From the NCBI GenBank assembly GCA_014904845.1, contig MU119206.1:248001-312000 (forward strand): a DNA stretch of 64,000 bases, read 5' to 3'. Every line of letters begins with the position of its first letter. Within the stretch, counting starts at the first letter, position 1. Of this stretch, positions 22,828-35,759 are shown in pieces. This DNA is from Acephala macrosclerotiorum. Taxonomy: Eukaryota > Ascomycota > Leotiomycetes > Helotiales > Mollisiaceae. The notes under the pieces were generated by a model. It was not told where the DNA came from. It ran no database searches and saw nothing but the letters and a program-made list of their open reading frames with translations. The position numbers and the translations under genes were made by a program.

Positions 22828-23691
22828 CTAACCTGTCCAGACCGCTGGTCGAGGTACCACATAGTTGGCGATATTCGAGGCTTGATAGATGTTGATGAGG
22901 ATTCCCGTGTCGATTGCCTTGTATGCTCCAGGAACGCCACTCCGGGTGGGTTAACTGTGCCTGTGCCGCTGACGTTGACTTGGAAGCAGGTCATATAAAA
23001 TTGGGCTCCTCCAGTTGAGCTAGCGGCATGTAGAGCAATAGCTTCAGCACGGACGAGGTAATTTCCCGGTTCCAATGTGGCTGGAACTTCGACGCTTCGC
23101 TTTCCACAGTTGTCGTTGAAAGTGTCCTGTCCCGCGTCAGACACAAACCCCAATTTCACAAGAGCTACGTTGACCTACTGTTCCCTACTTCTTTGTAGTT
23201 GGACTGTAGCCTTCCTGATCAATCTTGAACCAAGAAGTTGGAGTTCTTGATGCTGCATTGTCTACCTTTCCCATATAAACGATGACAGGTCCGTAGTGAT
23301 TCCCTCCAATAGCCAGGTTCGTGCATGATCGGTCTCCGGGTTGTGCGTGTATCTCAACCGTGATATTCCGACCAGCTACACCAACAATTACAAACTGAAG
23401 AAGAAATCTTGAGATGAAGGAACATACCAGTTACTGGACAGATAGTGGTGATGGGCTTCGTTCCAGCATTGCATACAATATCTGCACTTGTGACGCTCGT
23501 CATTGGGCTGTTGCTTAGAGGAAGACGAGCACAGGTTGAGGCTTCATCAACGCTAAGAAATTGTCAGTATTTGATCGAGGATGATGCGCGGACTTGATTT
23601 ACCCATTCGACTAGAATTCCTGAAAAGTAGCATGAGCAATAACCGAGGTAGCTGAGGCCAAGAAGCCAGGAGCAAAAACGAAAGACTTCAT
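22828..23691 (-). pseudogene. AA9 lytic polysaccharide monooxygenase, broken
   Basis: Read on the minus strand from ATG 23691: a signal peptide, then HATFQEF, where His is the first copper ligand after signal cleavage, then TAG where the family has Trp. Intron-separated blocks follow in order: VDEASTCARLPLSNSP; the GRNITVEIHAQPGDRSC region; GGNHYGPVIVYMGKV with the second copper-ligand His; and SWFKIDQEGYSPTTKK, again followed by TAG at a Trp position. After a frame change come KLGFVSDAGQDTF, NYLVRAEAIALH and GAQFYMTCFQVNVSG (the Gln/Tyr region). A further one-base shift precedes the tail PGAYKAIDTGILINIYQ and the stop at 22828. The intact enzyme would cut cellulose oxidatively outside the cell. 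Two stops and two shifts show this copy is dead. Confidence 0.9.
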
Positions 23692-25178
23692 ATTGGCGAA
23701 GAAGAGGATACTGAAAGATGTACAGCAGAAGCGAAGATATCAAGCCCAAGACAGAGACCTCCTTCCATTCTTATAAGAGTTTTTACACCATCACAAAATC
23801 CTCAGAGTTTTGTGTAGACATGATGTTCTTAAATGTGGGGTATATAAGTCTGGGCCATGACTGGTAGCACAGGACTTTCATATTGGTTCTAAGAACTCTG
23901 CCTGAATCTGAAACGGCATTCCACACCGGCAGAAGAACAAAACAACATAAGGCTAATTGAATGTGTAAGGAGACAAAGAATGAACAGATTAAACAACACG
24001 TAAAAGCGATCATATGATGAGCCAGATGAGATTTCTAGGCGAGATGAGAGGATGTGCCGGATTTTGAAGGACCGCGACCAATCCACCATCTCTGATGGCT
24101 TGAGGATAGTCGGAGAAGGGCATGCCGAGTAAATGGAAAACGCGTACTGATAGTAGATTTTGAGTCTTGCTCGGGTTGAGTGACGCGCGAATGAAGAGGC
24201 AGAGGAAGAAGAACTTCTCCAGCATGACGTCCTCAATTTTGGGTGAGCCACGAACCTCGAATGCAATCTTGAGATGCCACGCAGTCAGGAGCTCACGAGG
24301 ATGCGCTTGCGCCGATAATATGAAAGAGTGATAACACAGGACTGTTGTGGATAGATCTGAGCTTAGAATCTTAGCAATGAACAGCATTGATGAAGATTGA
24401 TGGGATGCAGGTTTGGGAAGTTTCGAAGAAATTGAGTCGTCGGAAAGTAGAGTCGACACGTGACTGTACCGAACTTGGTACCCACCTTCACTTGAAGGTG
24501 CCTGCTTCTATAGGAAACATGGAAGGACCTCAGAAGCTCTACAATATGCTCTGACACTTATAACATACTTACAAGAAGCTCAGGATTTGAACTGTTGTCC
24601 GATTTCGTTGTCAGACCGCGGGAGCCTTTGACTTCAATCCGAGGCGGGATACCCTAGGAATAATTGTGCACCCCATGTTGCATTCAGGTAGCTTCCGAGT
24701 CCTCAGATTCAATTACCAACTACTTGACTGTCTTTCCACGCTTAAAACCTGACGTTCTTATGACTTAGATGCTGAACATCTCATCTGTCTCCAGCCTGCT
24801 TGAGACCCAGAGCTCTACCCACGAAACACGAAGCAGACGCAGGCCCAAAAGATCGTAAGGCGTAAATACACTCATTCAACAACTATCTCATGGGTTATCT
24901 GTACACATTCCCAGTACCATTCCATCCCCTCATGACTCCCAATAACTCCAGCCTGAACAAATGATGCTCCCAGGCTCAAATTTGAAAAACGCCGCTAACG
25001 ATCATTCATCGGCTTCGATATTCTCCCACGAGCCACCCATTCATCCCCGGTTCCAACTCCATGCTGCAAGAAATTAGTTTTTCGACGCTCACTCGCTCGG
25101 AAATGCTGGGAAAATGAGATGTACAGTGACGGCGATATTGATCATTGCTAATCGATTATGCAGCTCTAATCACTTCCT
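23692..25178. other. Intergenic, one doubtful frame
   Basis: A 149-residue minus-strand frame at 24010-24459 starts with ATG and lacks repeats or motifs. It could be a small orphan gene or chance. Nothing else was found. Confidence 0.4.
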
Positions 25179-26954
25179 TCAGAACACGGCGCTCTTGGGA
25201 CGAGGGGACGTCTGTGCACTCCGCAGTCCGAAGTAATTTCGATTTGGTGAGACGATGCTTCGTTCGGGTGCTGCAGATGCGGAATGTGGTTGTTGGATTG
25301 GTGATGCGACGCCTGCTGCTCTGCTGGTGATTTGTTCTTCTTTTGCGAGGTCGTGGGTAAGCAGAGCTGGCTCTTGGTGCTCTAATTGTCGTGTGCGACT
25401 TGCGTTTCGTGACTTTGGGGAAGGTGGTCGCACGAATCCTGGAGAAGGGGTAGGATGCTCAGGGTATTCTGGATGGCCGATGCTGGACTTGAGAGCTTCG
25501 CGGAGGGTTTCTCCTTCCAGTCGCGCACTCCGAGGGGCGAAGAAAGCGGTGGGAGAACTGGCGTCAACTGGAGAAAGCGGCAATACGAGTTCATCCATCG
25601 ATTGTGGGACGTCTAGCTTCCCGAGCTTCTCTGCAAGCTCCTCCGGCATCGTGATCGTCGTGTCCTTCGTGTCCTTCGTGTCGACGCTTAGACTAGACCT
25701 GTCGGAAACAGTCGAGTTGGTTCGGCTCTCGGGGCCCTCTTTCTCTTTTTTCTTCTTCTCCCTCTGAACTTCCGAGGCGGATGAATTTGGCTCTGAAACA
25801 AGTTTGGCTTGTGGCCGTTTGTTGGTGTCGACGACCAGAAGCTCCTTCTCGCCGCGGCCCAGGATGCCGTAAACCTTGACTTCACCGGCATGAATGCCGA
25901 GAACTGCACTTGTGCCTGCGTAGACGGCCTCATCTTCTGTGCCTGTTCGGTTGGCAAAGACGCAGATGATCTCACCCTCAGTCTCAGCTCGAATCAAAGG
26001 CTCCAACCGAGCAAGCCAGTAGGACAAGGTATCCATATCTGGCTCCTTTGGAGACCGGCTGTAAGACCTTGCATCTTCACGGGTGAGCCATGCCATCGAC
26101 AGAATGACGAGATTCGCTTGCTTGTGGAGAATGTGGTAGGCAAATTCCCAAGCACTCCACGGCGCCTCGAATTTGTACGGGTTCAAGTCCATGCCTGAAC
26201 GGATATATTAGCTTGAAATGAAGATGGTCGAGCTTCGAGTACCTACGCTCGAATGACTTGGTTGGCCACTTACAAATCCCCATCGCTGTATTGCCCAAGC
26301 CATCGATCTCCCCATCAAAGAATCCATCTGGTCCCTCGAGTGCCCACGTCTCGTCGGTGTAATAGAGGAACGACTTGCGATAATTCGCTATCGTTTCACC
26401 GTCCTGGTTGACTGTGATTGCTGAATTATAGTACTCTGGCGACGCCGGCCATTTCGGGGCAACATCGACCTTCTCAGGATATCCCACAGTAACAACGCAC
26501 TCGTATTTCAAAGCTGTTGTCCTCGCCCAAAGTGAAGTGATGCCCGCCGCAGTCGGCTCGAGGTAGGGACTGATATGCTGCAATGATCTAAAATTGTATC
26601 CTGTTCTCTGTCAGCATCGCTCTTCTCCTCTTCTATCGAGTTCGTCGCAAGCTTCTGAAGGCTGCATCGTTTTGGGAATACCGCATGTGCAGAAGCGCAT
26701 ACGAAGTCTTGAAGATATCACTCTATCTGGTAGAGTTTGAGCACGGAAATCGTAAATCCAACGTACCAGAGAACGCCAACTCAGGTAACACCAAAAGATC
26801 TAAATTCTGGGGATTCGCCTTGCTAAGAACTGCATCTGCGCGATTCAAATTGTTATCGACATCCCCAACCTGCGGGGCAAACTGAAGCCGAAGTTAGCAC
26901 GACACAAATCTCACCATCTCGACCCCAGCTCACCTGAAGACAAGCGATCCTCAT
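25179..26954 (-). CDS. NTA1: Protein N-terminal amidase
   Basis: Minus strand, exons 26954-26934, 26881-26767, 26600-26274 and 26194-25179, 492 residues; all four exons join in phase. It is a carbon-nitrogen hydrolase of the Nta1 type. The catalytic triad is visible: Glu in LPELAFSG, Lys in YRKSFLYYTDE and Cys in GICMDLNPY, the last assembled across an intron. AWEFAYHILH, ILSMAWL and FANRTGTED are also family words. Nta1 removes the side-chain amide from N-terminal Asn or Gln, making Asp or Glu, the first step of the Arg/N-degron route. The C-terminal 150 residues are polar, with a Lys-rich stretch (REKKKKEKEG) and Ser/Pro segments, and are probably disordered. Confidence 0.92.
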
Positions 26955-29546
26955 CGTCGCAACTCGTATGACTACCTTGCACTGCGATGCATAAAATGAG
27001 AGTGGAGTTTGGGGGGTTGGGGAAAGTAGTAAAAGGTTACGAAATAGTACTTCGTATCGTGAATAAAGACTATGAGGACGACGAGGCTGGATGGAAGGCG
27101 AATCGACGATGGTGGTTGCAGGCGGTACAGATAACCTTATAAAAACAGCACACAGCGTTCTGCCCCTCGCCTTATGAGGAGTGCATTGATGCACGATTTG
27201 ACTCGCTTGAGCTTTATCGTAAGTAGTGCTGGAGAACAAATGTTGGGTTTCTGTGATTGGAGGCCTCGGACCATATTGGGGACGCGGGTGGAAGAGCAAA
27301 ATGGTGTGCCAAAAGTAGTCCGTAGCTATTGAGACAGCGAGAGACGAGCAGAGCCAGCGCCTACTTGCATAAACTTCCTAGAAGGAGAGAGGCTCCAGAA
27401 GCGAGACCTCTCTCGTCCCTAGAAGAACAGGCCAGGTTCGGCGCGTAGAGTTTCAGCCCTCTCGATTCCGCGAATAAGAACAAGATGGCTGCGCCCTCAC
27501 TGACGAATAGCACTGGAAATGGAGCGGTGAACAGACCAGTTGCTGCGCCCAGGAGACAAGCCTTGTTCCCAACCCTGAACAGACACATGATGCCCTGTGC
27601 CACCCCAAGCGAAAGCCCGCATGGCATTCCCACTGGAGAGGTTCTGTCCTATCTCAGCACGTTCCCAACCCTCTTTGGCGGGTCCAGTGAGAGCAGCAGC
27701 CCCCCCTTTTCTGGCGCCATTAGTTCCCATTGACCATAGACGCAGGTAGATGCAAGGACATTGTAGAGTTAATATGGTTTATACTGTTGGTATTGCATCA
27801 TTGCGTCGTATCTGTCCCAATTTAATTCATCTAACGTTAAGACCATTCTGTCGGGTCTGTCCCTCATCCATGGTTAGCACTTTATACGCTATCAGCGCTC
27901 GTGCTGTGCTGTGCCGCAACACGCGTTCTTGAAGTGAGCAATTGATTGCTCGACGTGGCAGGCCTCGTGTGGCTGACATGAATGAAGAGAGTCTCATTGA
28001 GATTCTACCACCGAAATTTCCCTTCTTGAGGCTCAAACATTGGGGGTGGAAGTAAAACATCTCTCGATCTCGAAACTTGGCTCAACCTGCGTTCCGAAGC
28101 CCGTAAGCAAATCTTATTCTCTCATCCCTGTCCCTCGTCTATAGACTCTCTCGTTTAGTCTTGAACACAAGTGGTTAGATCCGACCCGATAGTCTGGGGT
28201 AACGCTCTCACTTCACGCGACCAGAACAGTAACCGCTCTTACCTCCACAACTCTTCTTTATCGATATCATCCCATCCTCACTCAGCCCCCGTCTCGTAGC
28301 TGTACTTCCGCGCGGCAACCTCTCCATTCCAACATCTCCTAGAGAAAGCGCCAAAAGAAAATTAAACACGTAGATCAGCTCATTCCCAAGCGTCTGTCTA
28401 CATAAACGCAACAACGTAGTATCCAACATGTAAGTACAGGACGAGTACCAAGTCCCTCAAATCAACACGCCATGGTCCGATCCCAACGGCTGAATGAAGT
28501 TACACTGGTACCGACACCGTGGTACAAACCTTCTTCGCGACCTCTTAAATAATGCGTTTTTTCCTGTCCATGGGGCAAGACATGTATTGACGAGGCGCCA
28601 GCTTATCTGTCCCAGTCTGACGAAGTAGCAGCCAGTGAATGACTTGTAGTGCATCACACCGCTGAGGAGCCCCCACGAGAACCCAATGAGGGTGGGAAGA
28701 AATCCAACATTTTAGATTGGGCATGGGCTTTGTTGTGGCCGTGTTTGGGGGAAGGGAGAATTCGACTACGAATGATGTGCGGAAAGAGGGGAAGGTGAAT
28801 ACCATTTCGGCACATGAACTCCGATGTGAGAATTCGGTCTCAGAGACTCATGTTCATTGATAGGAAAATTCGGTGGTTGGGAAGAGACGTTATCCAACGT
28901 GCAGCACAAGTACGTATTTTTCTTGACTTTGCTGCGATACTTGAGCCCGGCTGATAGAATTGAAATTTCGAGATGCATGTAATCCTCTGTACGTCCGCAC
29001 CTCCAACTCAACCCAACATCTCCTCAGACACATCCCTATTCAACCATTTGCAAGACCTCCCCATCGTGAGAAATATCGAAATTGTGACCCCTCTCCTTTC
29101 CCGCTGCATCTCTCTTCTGTAAGAGAAGAAAGGGTATATATCGCGCGCGCCTGGATGTATCTGAACGTGCTTCGTCTTTAGCGCTGGGGAAAAATCTGGA
29201 TGGGGCATGGGGATGGGAATTGAGTGGCGAAGCTTATTATTTGTTAGTGCGTAAACGTAGGTGTGAGGGGGCTGTCACTTGACTTGTTTCTGCTTCTGGA
29301 AAGGGGCGCTTGTAACGCTGAAAAAAAGAAAATGTGCGTGGTTGGGTTGTGAAAGATTGCAACGGCTTTCAGGGGAAAGTGTTGTGTGCAGGATATGAGG
29401 CAGCGAGCCACCACAACACTTGAAGCGCTACAGGTACTGCGCAAACTCAGGATGACGATGATAGAGATGGACAGCTTGTAAGCCATCTTTCTATACTTTT
29501 ATTTCTAATCAAAGAGCAGACATCTATCCCATGATTCCCATCATCT
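26955..29546. other. Intergenic, no gene supported
   Basis: 2.6 kb between the NTA1 start and the LYS9 end. Frames at 26853-27299, 27361-27633 and 28545-28805 are antisense to each other or lack start and intron logic. Non-coding transcripts cannot be judged from sequence. Confidence 0.4.
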
Positions 29547-30989
29547 CTACGAAATGGTCTTCTCGACTAAGAAAATCCCATATTTCTCTTTGAGCTCCTT
29601 CATCAATGGATCGTTGATCTTCGAGGACATGGGTGCGAGAATACCCTTCTCCGAAATCGTACCATCGAGAACCTGCTTGACAGCAACACCACACGGAACA
29701 CCGACCAACTTGGCCATAGCAGAGTAGCCTTTGGGGTCACCATACTCAACCAAAGTCGATGTCTTGGTCTCCTTGCTGCCATCCTTGTTCTCGATCTCAA
29801 ACTTGTGCTGAAGCATAACAAGATCTCGCTCGCCTTCTTCGAACTGCATCTTCTTCTCGAGAGTGGCGCAGAGGGTATCTAATGGGTTGCCTCTTGGGAT
29901 GATCTTGTCATCGGAGAAGACACCGACCCATCGCAGACCGGCGAGGATGCGCTCTTTCTCCTCGGTATCCTGAAACTTGGACTTGGAAGCAATGGCCCAC
30001 TTCAAGTCTTCTTCCTTGGAAGAGGTGGCGGACAAGATCTTCTGAGTGGCCTCCTTCCAAGAGATTGGCTCCTTCAGGAAATCTTGTGCCTCGTCGCTCA
30101 AGAAGCCCATATCAACCAAAGTTCGGACGAACCCAGGGAAGCCTTGATATCTAAGGGTTCCTCGGACGATCGTCTGAGCCTCTGGGATGTTGTATCGCTC
30201 CTTGTATGGGGTGGAGTCTCTGTTTGGGTAGGCAACAAATGCATACCCAGGATAGATGAAGTATGGCTTAGCAGTACCCATCAAATCCTTACCCTCAATC
30301 TCGACAATCTTGCCATCCTTGTAATACTTGGCAGCATTTCTCAATGCCAACAAGACACCACGGGACGACCATGAGAATTTGTAGCCAAGTGGGTTGTCCG
30401 AATCCTCAGGAGCTGGCAGACCACCGCAGTATGACAAGAATGATGTGATCTTGCCACCAGCCTTGTGAACCTCCTCAATGGTCTTGATAGCGTACAAGTG
30501 ATCGATTCCAGGGTCCAAACCAATCTCGTTCATGACTGTGATTCCAGCCTTCTTGGCTTCTGCGTCCAATTCAAGCATTGCAGGCGAAACGTAGCTAGTT
30601 GTGACAACATTCTTCTTGTTTCGGATGGCAGACTTGATAACGGTAGCGTGGAAGGTATATGGAATCAAGCTGATGACCAAATCGTTTTTGGCAACTTCAG
30701 CATCAAGAGCTTTGTCGTCTGTAACATCGAGGGAGATTGGGATAGCATTCTTGACACCGGCAGCGAGCTTCTTCGCTGATTCGAGGGTTCTGCATGCTGG
30801 AAAACGTTTAGCTGAGCTCGACAGAAGGAGTTGCTTGTCATACCGACTGATATCTCAATTCCAGCATCACTGAGGATAACAAGAGTTGGTTTTGTAACAA
30901 ATCCAGCGCCAAGCATAAGGACTTTCCTTAATAGCTGTTAGCTGGAATGGTGAAAAGGGTGGTTCAAAAGCTTACTTTGATCCGGCCAT
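29547..30989 (-). CDS. LYS9: Saccharopine dehydrogenase (NADP+, L-glutamate forming)
   Basis: Minus strand, exons 30989-30976, 30926-30844 and 30796-29547, 448 residues, the usual length. The 14-base first exon codes MAGSK across the junction; next comes the Rossmann strand and loop KVLMLGAGFVTKPT. Later landmarks are CRTLESAKKL, DVTDDKALDAEV, LIPYTFHATVIKSAI, VTTSYVSPAM, NEIGLDPGIDHLYA and the Gly-rich SYCGGLPAPEDS. The enzyme makes saccharopine from aminoadipate semialdehyde and glutamate, the next-to-last step of the fungal aminoadipate route to lysine. It shares a 282-base upstream region with the divergent Derlin gene. Confidence 0.96.
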
Positions 30990-31271
30990 GATTGCGGTTG
31001 TTTTTGCAAATAGCTAGATAGTTAATTAATTTTAAATATTGCAGGTGAAAAGACCAACACACCTCACCGAAGACTCACTCGGACAGAAATATTTGGTGGG
31101 GTTGATGTGTTTGGAGGGGTCCGTCATCGGTGCCTGAATACGCTAAATCAAAACAGTCTTAGAGCCAACTAATCCGCCGCAGAAAGGACAGCTTTTCAAA
31201 TTCCTTCCCAACTTCCTCCCTCACGAGCTTCCAAAGCCTCGTCGACACTCTCTACACACTCAACCGCAATC

Positions 31272-32472
31272 ATGTCAGCTCTTGAAATGTTCTGGGCAGC
31301 TCCGCCCATCTCGAGGTGAGTTCAAACTCTTTTGCGCCTTTTATTCGTGCTGATGCTGATTTAGCGCAGAACTTTGGCCGCCTCAGCCTTCGTCCTCTCG
31401 ATTTCTGTCTACACGAAGATAATCCCATTCTACTGGGTCCTTTTCCATATTTCGAGGTTCATGGTCTTGCCTCCAGAGCTATGGAGACTGTTCACATCGT
31501 TCCTCATCACTGGAGAGGGTCTGGGAATAATATTCGATACATACTTCTGTAAGATTAGCTCTGCTAGGAATATCGGATCAGCGCTGACTGGATTCAGTAT
31601 ACACATATGGAAGCAAGCTTGAAACAGCTTCTCCCAGGTTCACAGAACCGGGAGACTTCTTCGTGTACATTGTGTTTGTATGCACGACTATCCTGGTAGG
31701 TACATTTTTCTCTGTCATTCATCGCCGTTTCCTTTGTGCACCTCAGATTATCTGCCCGCGTAGTGCAATTCTCCCAACTATTGCGGTTCCTGGAACTGAG
31801 GAAGATTACCCCTGCATCTCGACTGGTCCGTCATTCGCAAAAATCCAAAGGGCCAGTTCGCGGTGTAGGAATGGTGGGAAGTTCCTTTGAGAAAATTCGT
31901 GTCGATTCCTCAACTTCACTCGAGTGGTTGTGACTCCCTACATCTAACTGTTCTCAGCAATCCATGTTTTGTTTGCTAGACACACTTGCAATATCTAACA
32001 AAATAAATAGGGCCTGAACATTCTTGTCACTGGAGGAATGGTCTTTACGTCAGCATTGGTACTCGCCTTTGCCTACACATCATGCCAGGATGACAGAGGC
32101 CAAAAGGCAACATTTTTCATCATCACCATCCCCGCACAGTGGATCCCGTACGCCATGCTCCTCATGACCTTTGTCATGGCTGGACCTGATCCAGCGAAAG
32201 TGCAAGCCACAGGACTTATCGCAGCTCATCTCCACGACTTCCTGACGCGACTTTGGCCCACTTTCGGCGGCGGCAGAAATCTCGTTCCTACGCCAGCCTT
32301 CGTGAAGAGATTGTGGCAGACAACCGAGGCCAGTATTGCCAGTCGAGGATACGGCACAGCATTCACACCCGCACAACGAACAGAAGGCACATCGACAGGA
32401 GCATCGGCTGGTGGGGTATTACCGGAGTCATGGAGAAACAGAGGCTCGGGTCATAGATTGGGAGGAGACTAG
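31272..32472 (+). CDS. Derlin family ER membrane protein
   Basis: Four exons: 31272-31315, 31370-31548, 31598-31695 and 32011-32472, 260 residues, all in phase. The third intron is unusually long here, 315 bases. Derlin landmarks are MFWAAPPISR at the start, LPPELWRLFTSFLITG, several membrane segments, YTYGSKLET and PAQWIPYAMLL. The tail ends RGSGHRLGGD, which fits the SHP-type box that binds the Cdc48/p97 ATPase. Derlins are inactive rhomboids that help move misfolded proteins out of the ER. The sequence fits the Der1/Dfm1 group; I cannot settle which. Divergent from LYS9. Confidence 0.92.
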
Positions 32473-32918
32473 AACCCTGCACCTTTTGGTACGCGATACG
32501 AGCCGGCAATGAATTATGATTTCAGTAAACACTTCCTCATGCTTTCCTTAAATTTGGACTACAACTGTGAACTTTACAGGTCAATTCTCATACATCTCAC
32601 ACGTCCTGAGAGCAACCTTCCAAATGTGACAAGTCACAACCACAAGCTCGACCTAGATCCTGATATTGGTCTTACCAGGCAGATATCTCACAGCTAACGC
32701 TTAACTCTCAGTGATTGAAGTCACCCACCAAGGTATCCCTATTGTTTGTTCCAAGATACATGAAGAAAGGCGGCGTATATGCTCCCACACATGCACTTCA
32801 AGCTGTGTAACCTTTCCCTTGCATTGCTTACCCAACCAACAACGCCTCACACAGCACCTCGAACGACAGTCGATATGAACCTCGAATTCTCACGCCACAC
32901 CTCTCTCGAACGCCTTCA
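32473..32918. other. Intergenic
   Basis: 3' end of the Derlin gene and promoter of the next gene. Nothing else seen. Confidence 0.5.
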
Positions 32919-35759
32919 ATGAACACCATGAGACGACCGGGAAGGGCTGGGTTGTCCGCTGTAAGTATCTCTCATTTCTTTTCGAGCTCGATTCGACGGG
33001 GCTGTGGTGGGGAGCTAGGGCAGGGTGTGCATCGCCTCACGTGCACACCCCGCTGTTCGAGAGTGGTATTGTTTCAAGATACAGGAATTGAGTGAGGTTT
33101 GCTGACTTTGGATTATGGTTTTAGGCGGGATTATCATCTAGAGCATGTCTTTGTCGAGTGATTCGCAAGCACCGGCGGTGTGTCTCGACGAAAGCTCCAA
33201 CTGCATGGAGCGAAGACCAGTTCGCTCGTATCTATATCCAAAGCATTTCGAATTCTGCTAGACTGATTGCTGCTGGGCTTGAACGTATGGAGAAGCCACC
33301 TCCCATAAGTTTCCTGGTCCATAACAACCCCCGATTTCAGCAATTCGAAGACTCAAACGCGAAGATCGAGGTCATTGAAGGCAGTTCTCATCATGTTACA
33401 AAACCATTTCATGTTAACGTTATGCCTATCCAAGAAGAGCCTTTAATCGAACGTCGTGCAACGGCTATACATTATCGATACAAAACCTTGATCAAAAGGC
33501 CGAATCAGTCTGGTCTACACGTCATGCAGAACAGCACAGCCATGGCTTTCCAAGAACCTATCCGAAATTACATCTTGCCTCAAGCGTCCCATCACATTGT
33601 TCCTACCCTCCAACAACTCAAAGATCATCTCAGGCATGATTCAACAATAGTATTTCTTCAGAAGAATTTGGGACTCATTGAGATAGTGAACAGAGAAGTT
33701 TTTCCAGACCCCAAAACAAGGCCAAACTATATGTCTGGACGTCTCTCCCATCAAGTAGTAGGCTCACCTTATCCTATTTTGTTCACGCAATGCTTTCACA
33801 GGGTCCTAAAGACTCCGACTACCACATTCCAAGGCGATCTGGAAGAACCTAAATAATTACACGTGGCTAATATTATTCATTCATAGTGGTCCCAGGAACA
33901 ACCACAGTTCGACGAGTGCATTCGAACATTCAAAGGACGAGACCTCTTGCGCGCCCTAGTGCGCGTCGGCGTGGACCACCGTTGTGAACACCTAAACAAG
34001 TCGCCGTTTCTGCTGAAGCACACTCTACCTGGCAACTTGTTCCTTGGTCCAGTCTGCCTCGATACCGATCACGAGGATTTCGAAGATCTCAGAATACGAC
34101 AAAAAAGTGCCAACTATCTCACTAATGCTCTTCTTGGTGCCACAAACCTAGGAACTCAAGCCGTCAGACAAGAAGAGGATCTAGATCGTCGACTGACATA
34201 TCACGGCATCCAAGCCGCATTGTTTGGTGTCACGATAGTCTACAACTGTTGTACGAGAGACGTGCTTATGCGAAAAGAGAGCAAAGCTCGCGTACAGGCA
34301 TTGCTGAAGGAGATATGGGCTGTGATGCAATACGATGCTTCAAACCTGAAGTACCAAAAGTTTGCACAATATATTGAGAGATATGTCGCGCACTCAGCCG
34401 GTATACCTCTTAACTCGATGTTTAAATCTCTAATTCTTGGCATGGAAACTGATATAGAGGTGAGTCCCATTTCACTTCCGTCTTTATGGGCATGTCCTCT
34501 CCACGTCTTGTCTGCATGCTCGACTCCCCAAGATGCGAGTGACGCTCTCAAGCGCCTATACTAATCGTGTGCAATAGTTCGTAAACGGATGGATTGTAGA
34601 ACGTGGAAAGAAGCTAATACCTCCGATTTCCTGTCCTGAAAATGAGAGGCTTATTGCAGAAGTCAAAGTGATCGAGAAGGAGGTCCAAGATTACATAGCC
34701 GAGGTGGAAAACGAGATTCGAGCGGAGAAGGCAGAACAACGACGAAAACAAAGACGAGCTATGGAGGAAAACAAGGCGCCCGATTTCGCAGCAGAGAACG
34801 AGAGAGCAAGATTGAGGAAAGAGGCCCGAGATATGAAGGAGATTGTGGAGGGCTGGGGTGCCAAGAAGTCGAAAGTTGGTCGAAAGCCTCCACCAATGCC
34901 GAGCCACTATCAACAACCTTCTATCATGGGTTTCGGCAACTCAGAACTGACTCGTACGAATCACATCGTTCGGCGTGTCACGGGAACGACAGACCAGGAT
35001 TCAGAGCCACCACTCAAGCCATCCTTAGAGATGGATACAGCAGTCGAATCCACTCAGAAGACAGGACCGCGCGTCACTCATGACTATGCCAAACCAACCA
35101 TTACCAAGGCCAAGAGAGACCATGAGCCCGTGAGCCTAGACTTTGTCAGGATGGAAGCCGCCGCTCGAGGTGTGACGGAGAAGATAGACATAATGGGAGA
35201 TATTCCACCCAACCTTACTGAGCTCCAAAGGAATACTTGGACATTGGCTCAGAGGTTGCTGAGGAACTCAAAGTCAAATCTGGTCGTCAGCAAGTCTCCG
35301 CTTCACTTCGAGATGGCAGCTGAGGATTTAGAAATGTTCCGTAACCTTAACTCGCGGGAAAAGAAACCCTGGAGATCAGCTTTGGCTTTGTTGGGAAGGG
35401 CAAAATCATATGGGATTATCACGCCATCTGAATCTCCTTCTTTGTTGGACAAGACAGAGGCAGAATTAGGTCAATTGAATGCCGATACAACAAATCCAGT
35501 TGTGACGGAGACGACAACAATGGAAGCTGAATCAGGTGTTATTAATGCCCATACCACAGCCCCAGCTCTCACAGAGACGACAGCGGTGGAAGCAGAATCA
35601 GGTCTTACTGATTGCCCCATTCCAGTTGTGACGAAGACAGCAATCCAGGAGCAAGGATTGGATCTCATGAACGCTAATCCTACAACCCTAGTTGTGACGG
35701 AGTCGACAATTCAGGGAGCAGAATCAGAAACCAAAGATACCTCACAATCCCAGTTGTAA
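32919..35759 (+). CDS. Ketopantoate-reductase-like mitochondrial protein with coiled-coil tail
   Basis: Model: 32919-32960, 33125-33802, 33887-34459 and 34578-35759, 824 residues. The N-terminus is Arg-rich without acids (MNTMRRPGRAG, CRVIRKHRR), as in mitochondrial import signals. Then comes an ApbA/PanE-like fold: PPPISFLVHN, DSTIVFLQKNLGLIEIVN, and in the C-terminal helical half TDIEFVNGWIVERGKK. The usual GxGxxG loop reads SISNSARL, so NADPH binding is doubtful. Yeast Cbs2, a translational activator of cytochrome b mRNA, is a non-enzymatic relative, and this could be similar. After the fold come a charged coiled coil (about 450-510) and Thr/Glu-rich 25-30-residue repeats. The second intron is weak: donor gtccta at 33803, chosen because the frame otherwise stops at 33856 and resumes in the same frame after 33886. 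Confidence 0.7.

Noticed and set aside
26170..26190. tRNA B-box-like ggttcaagtcc
   Set aside because: Lies in the coding exon of NTA1 and has no A box or cloverleaf around it.
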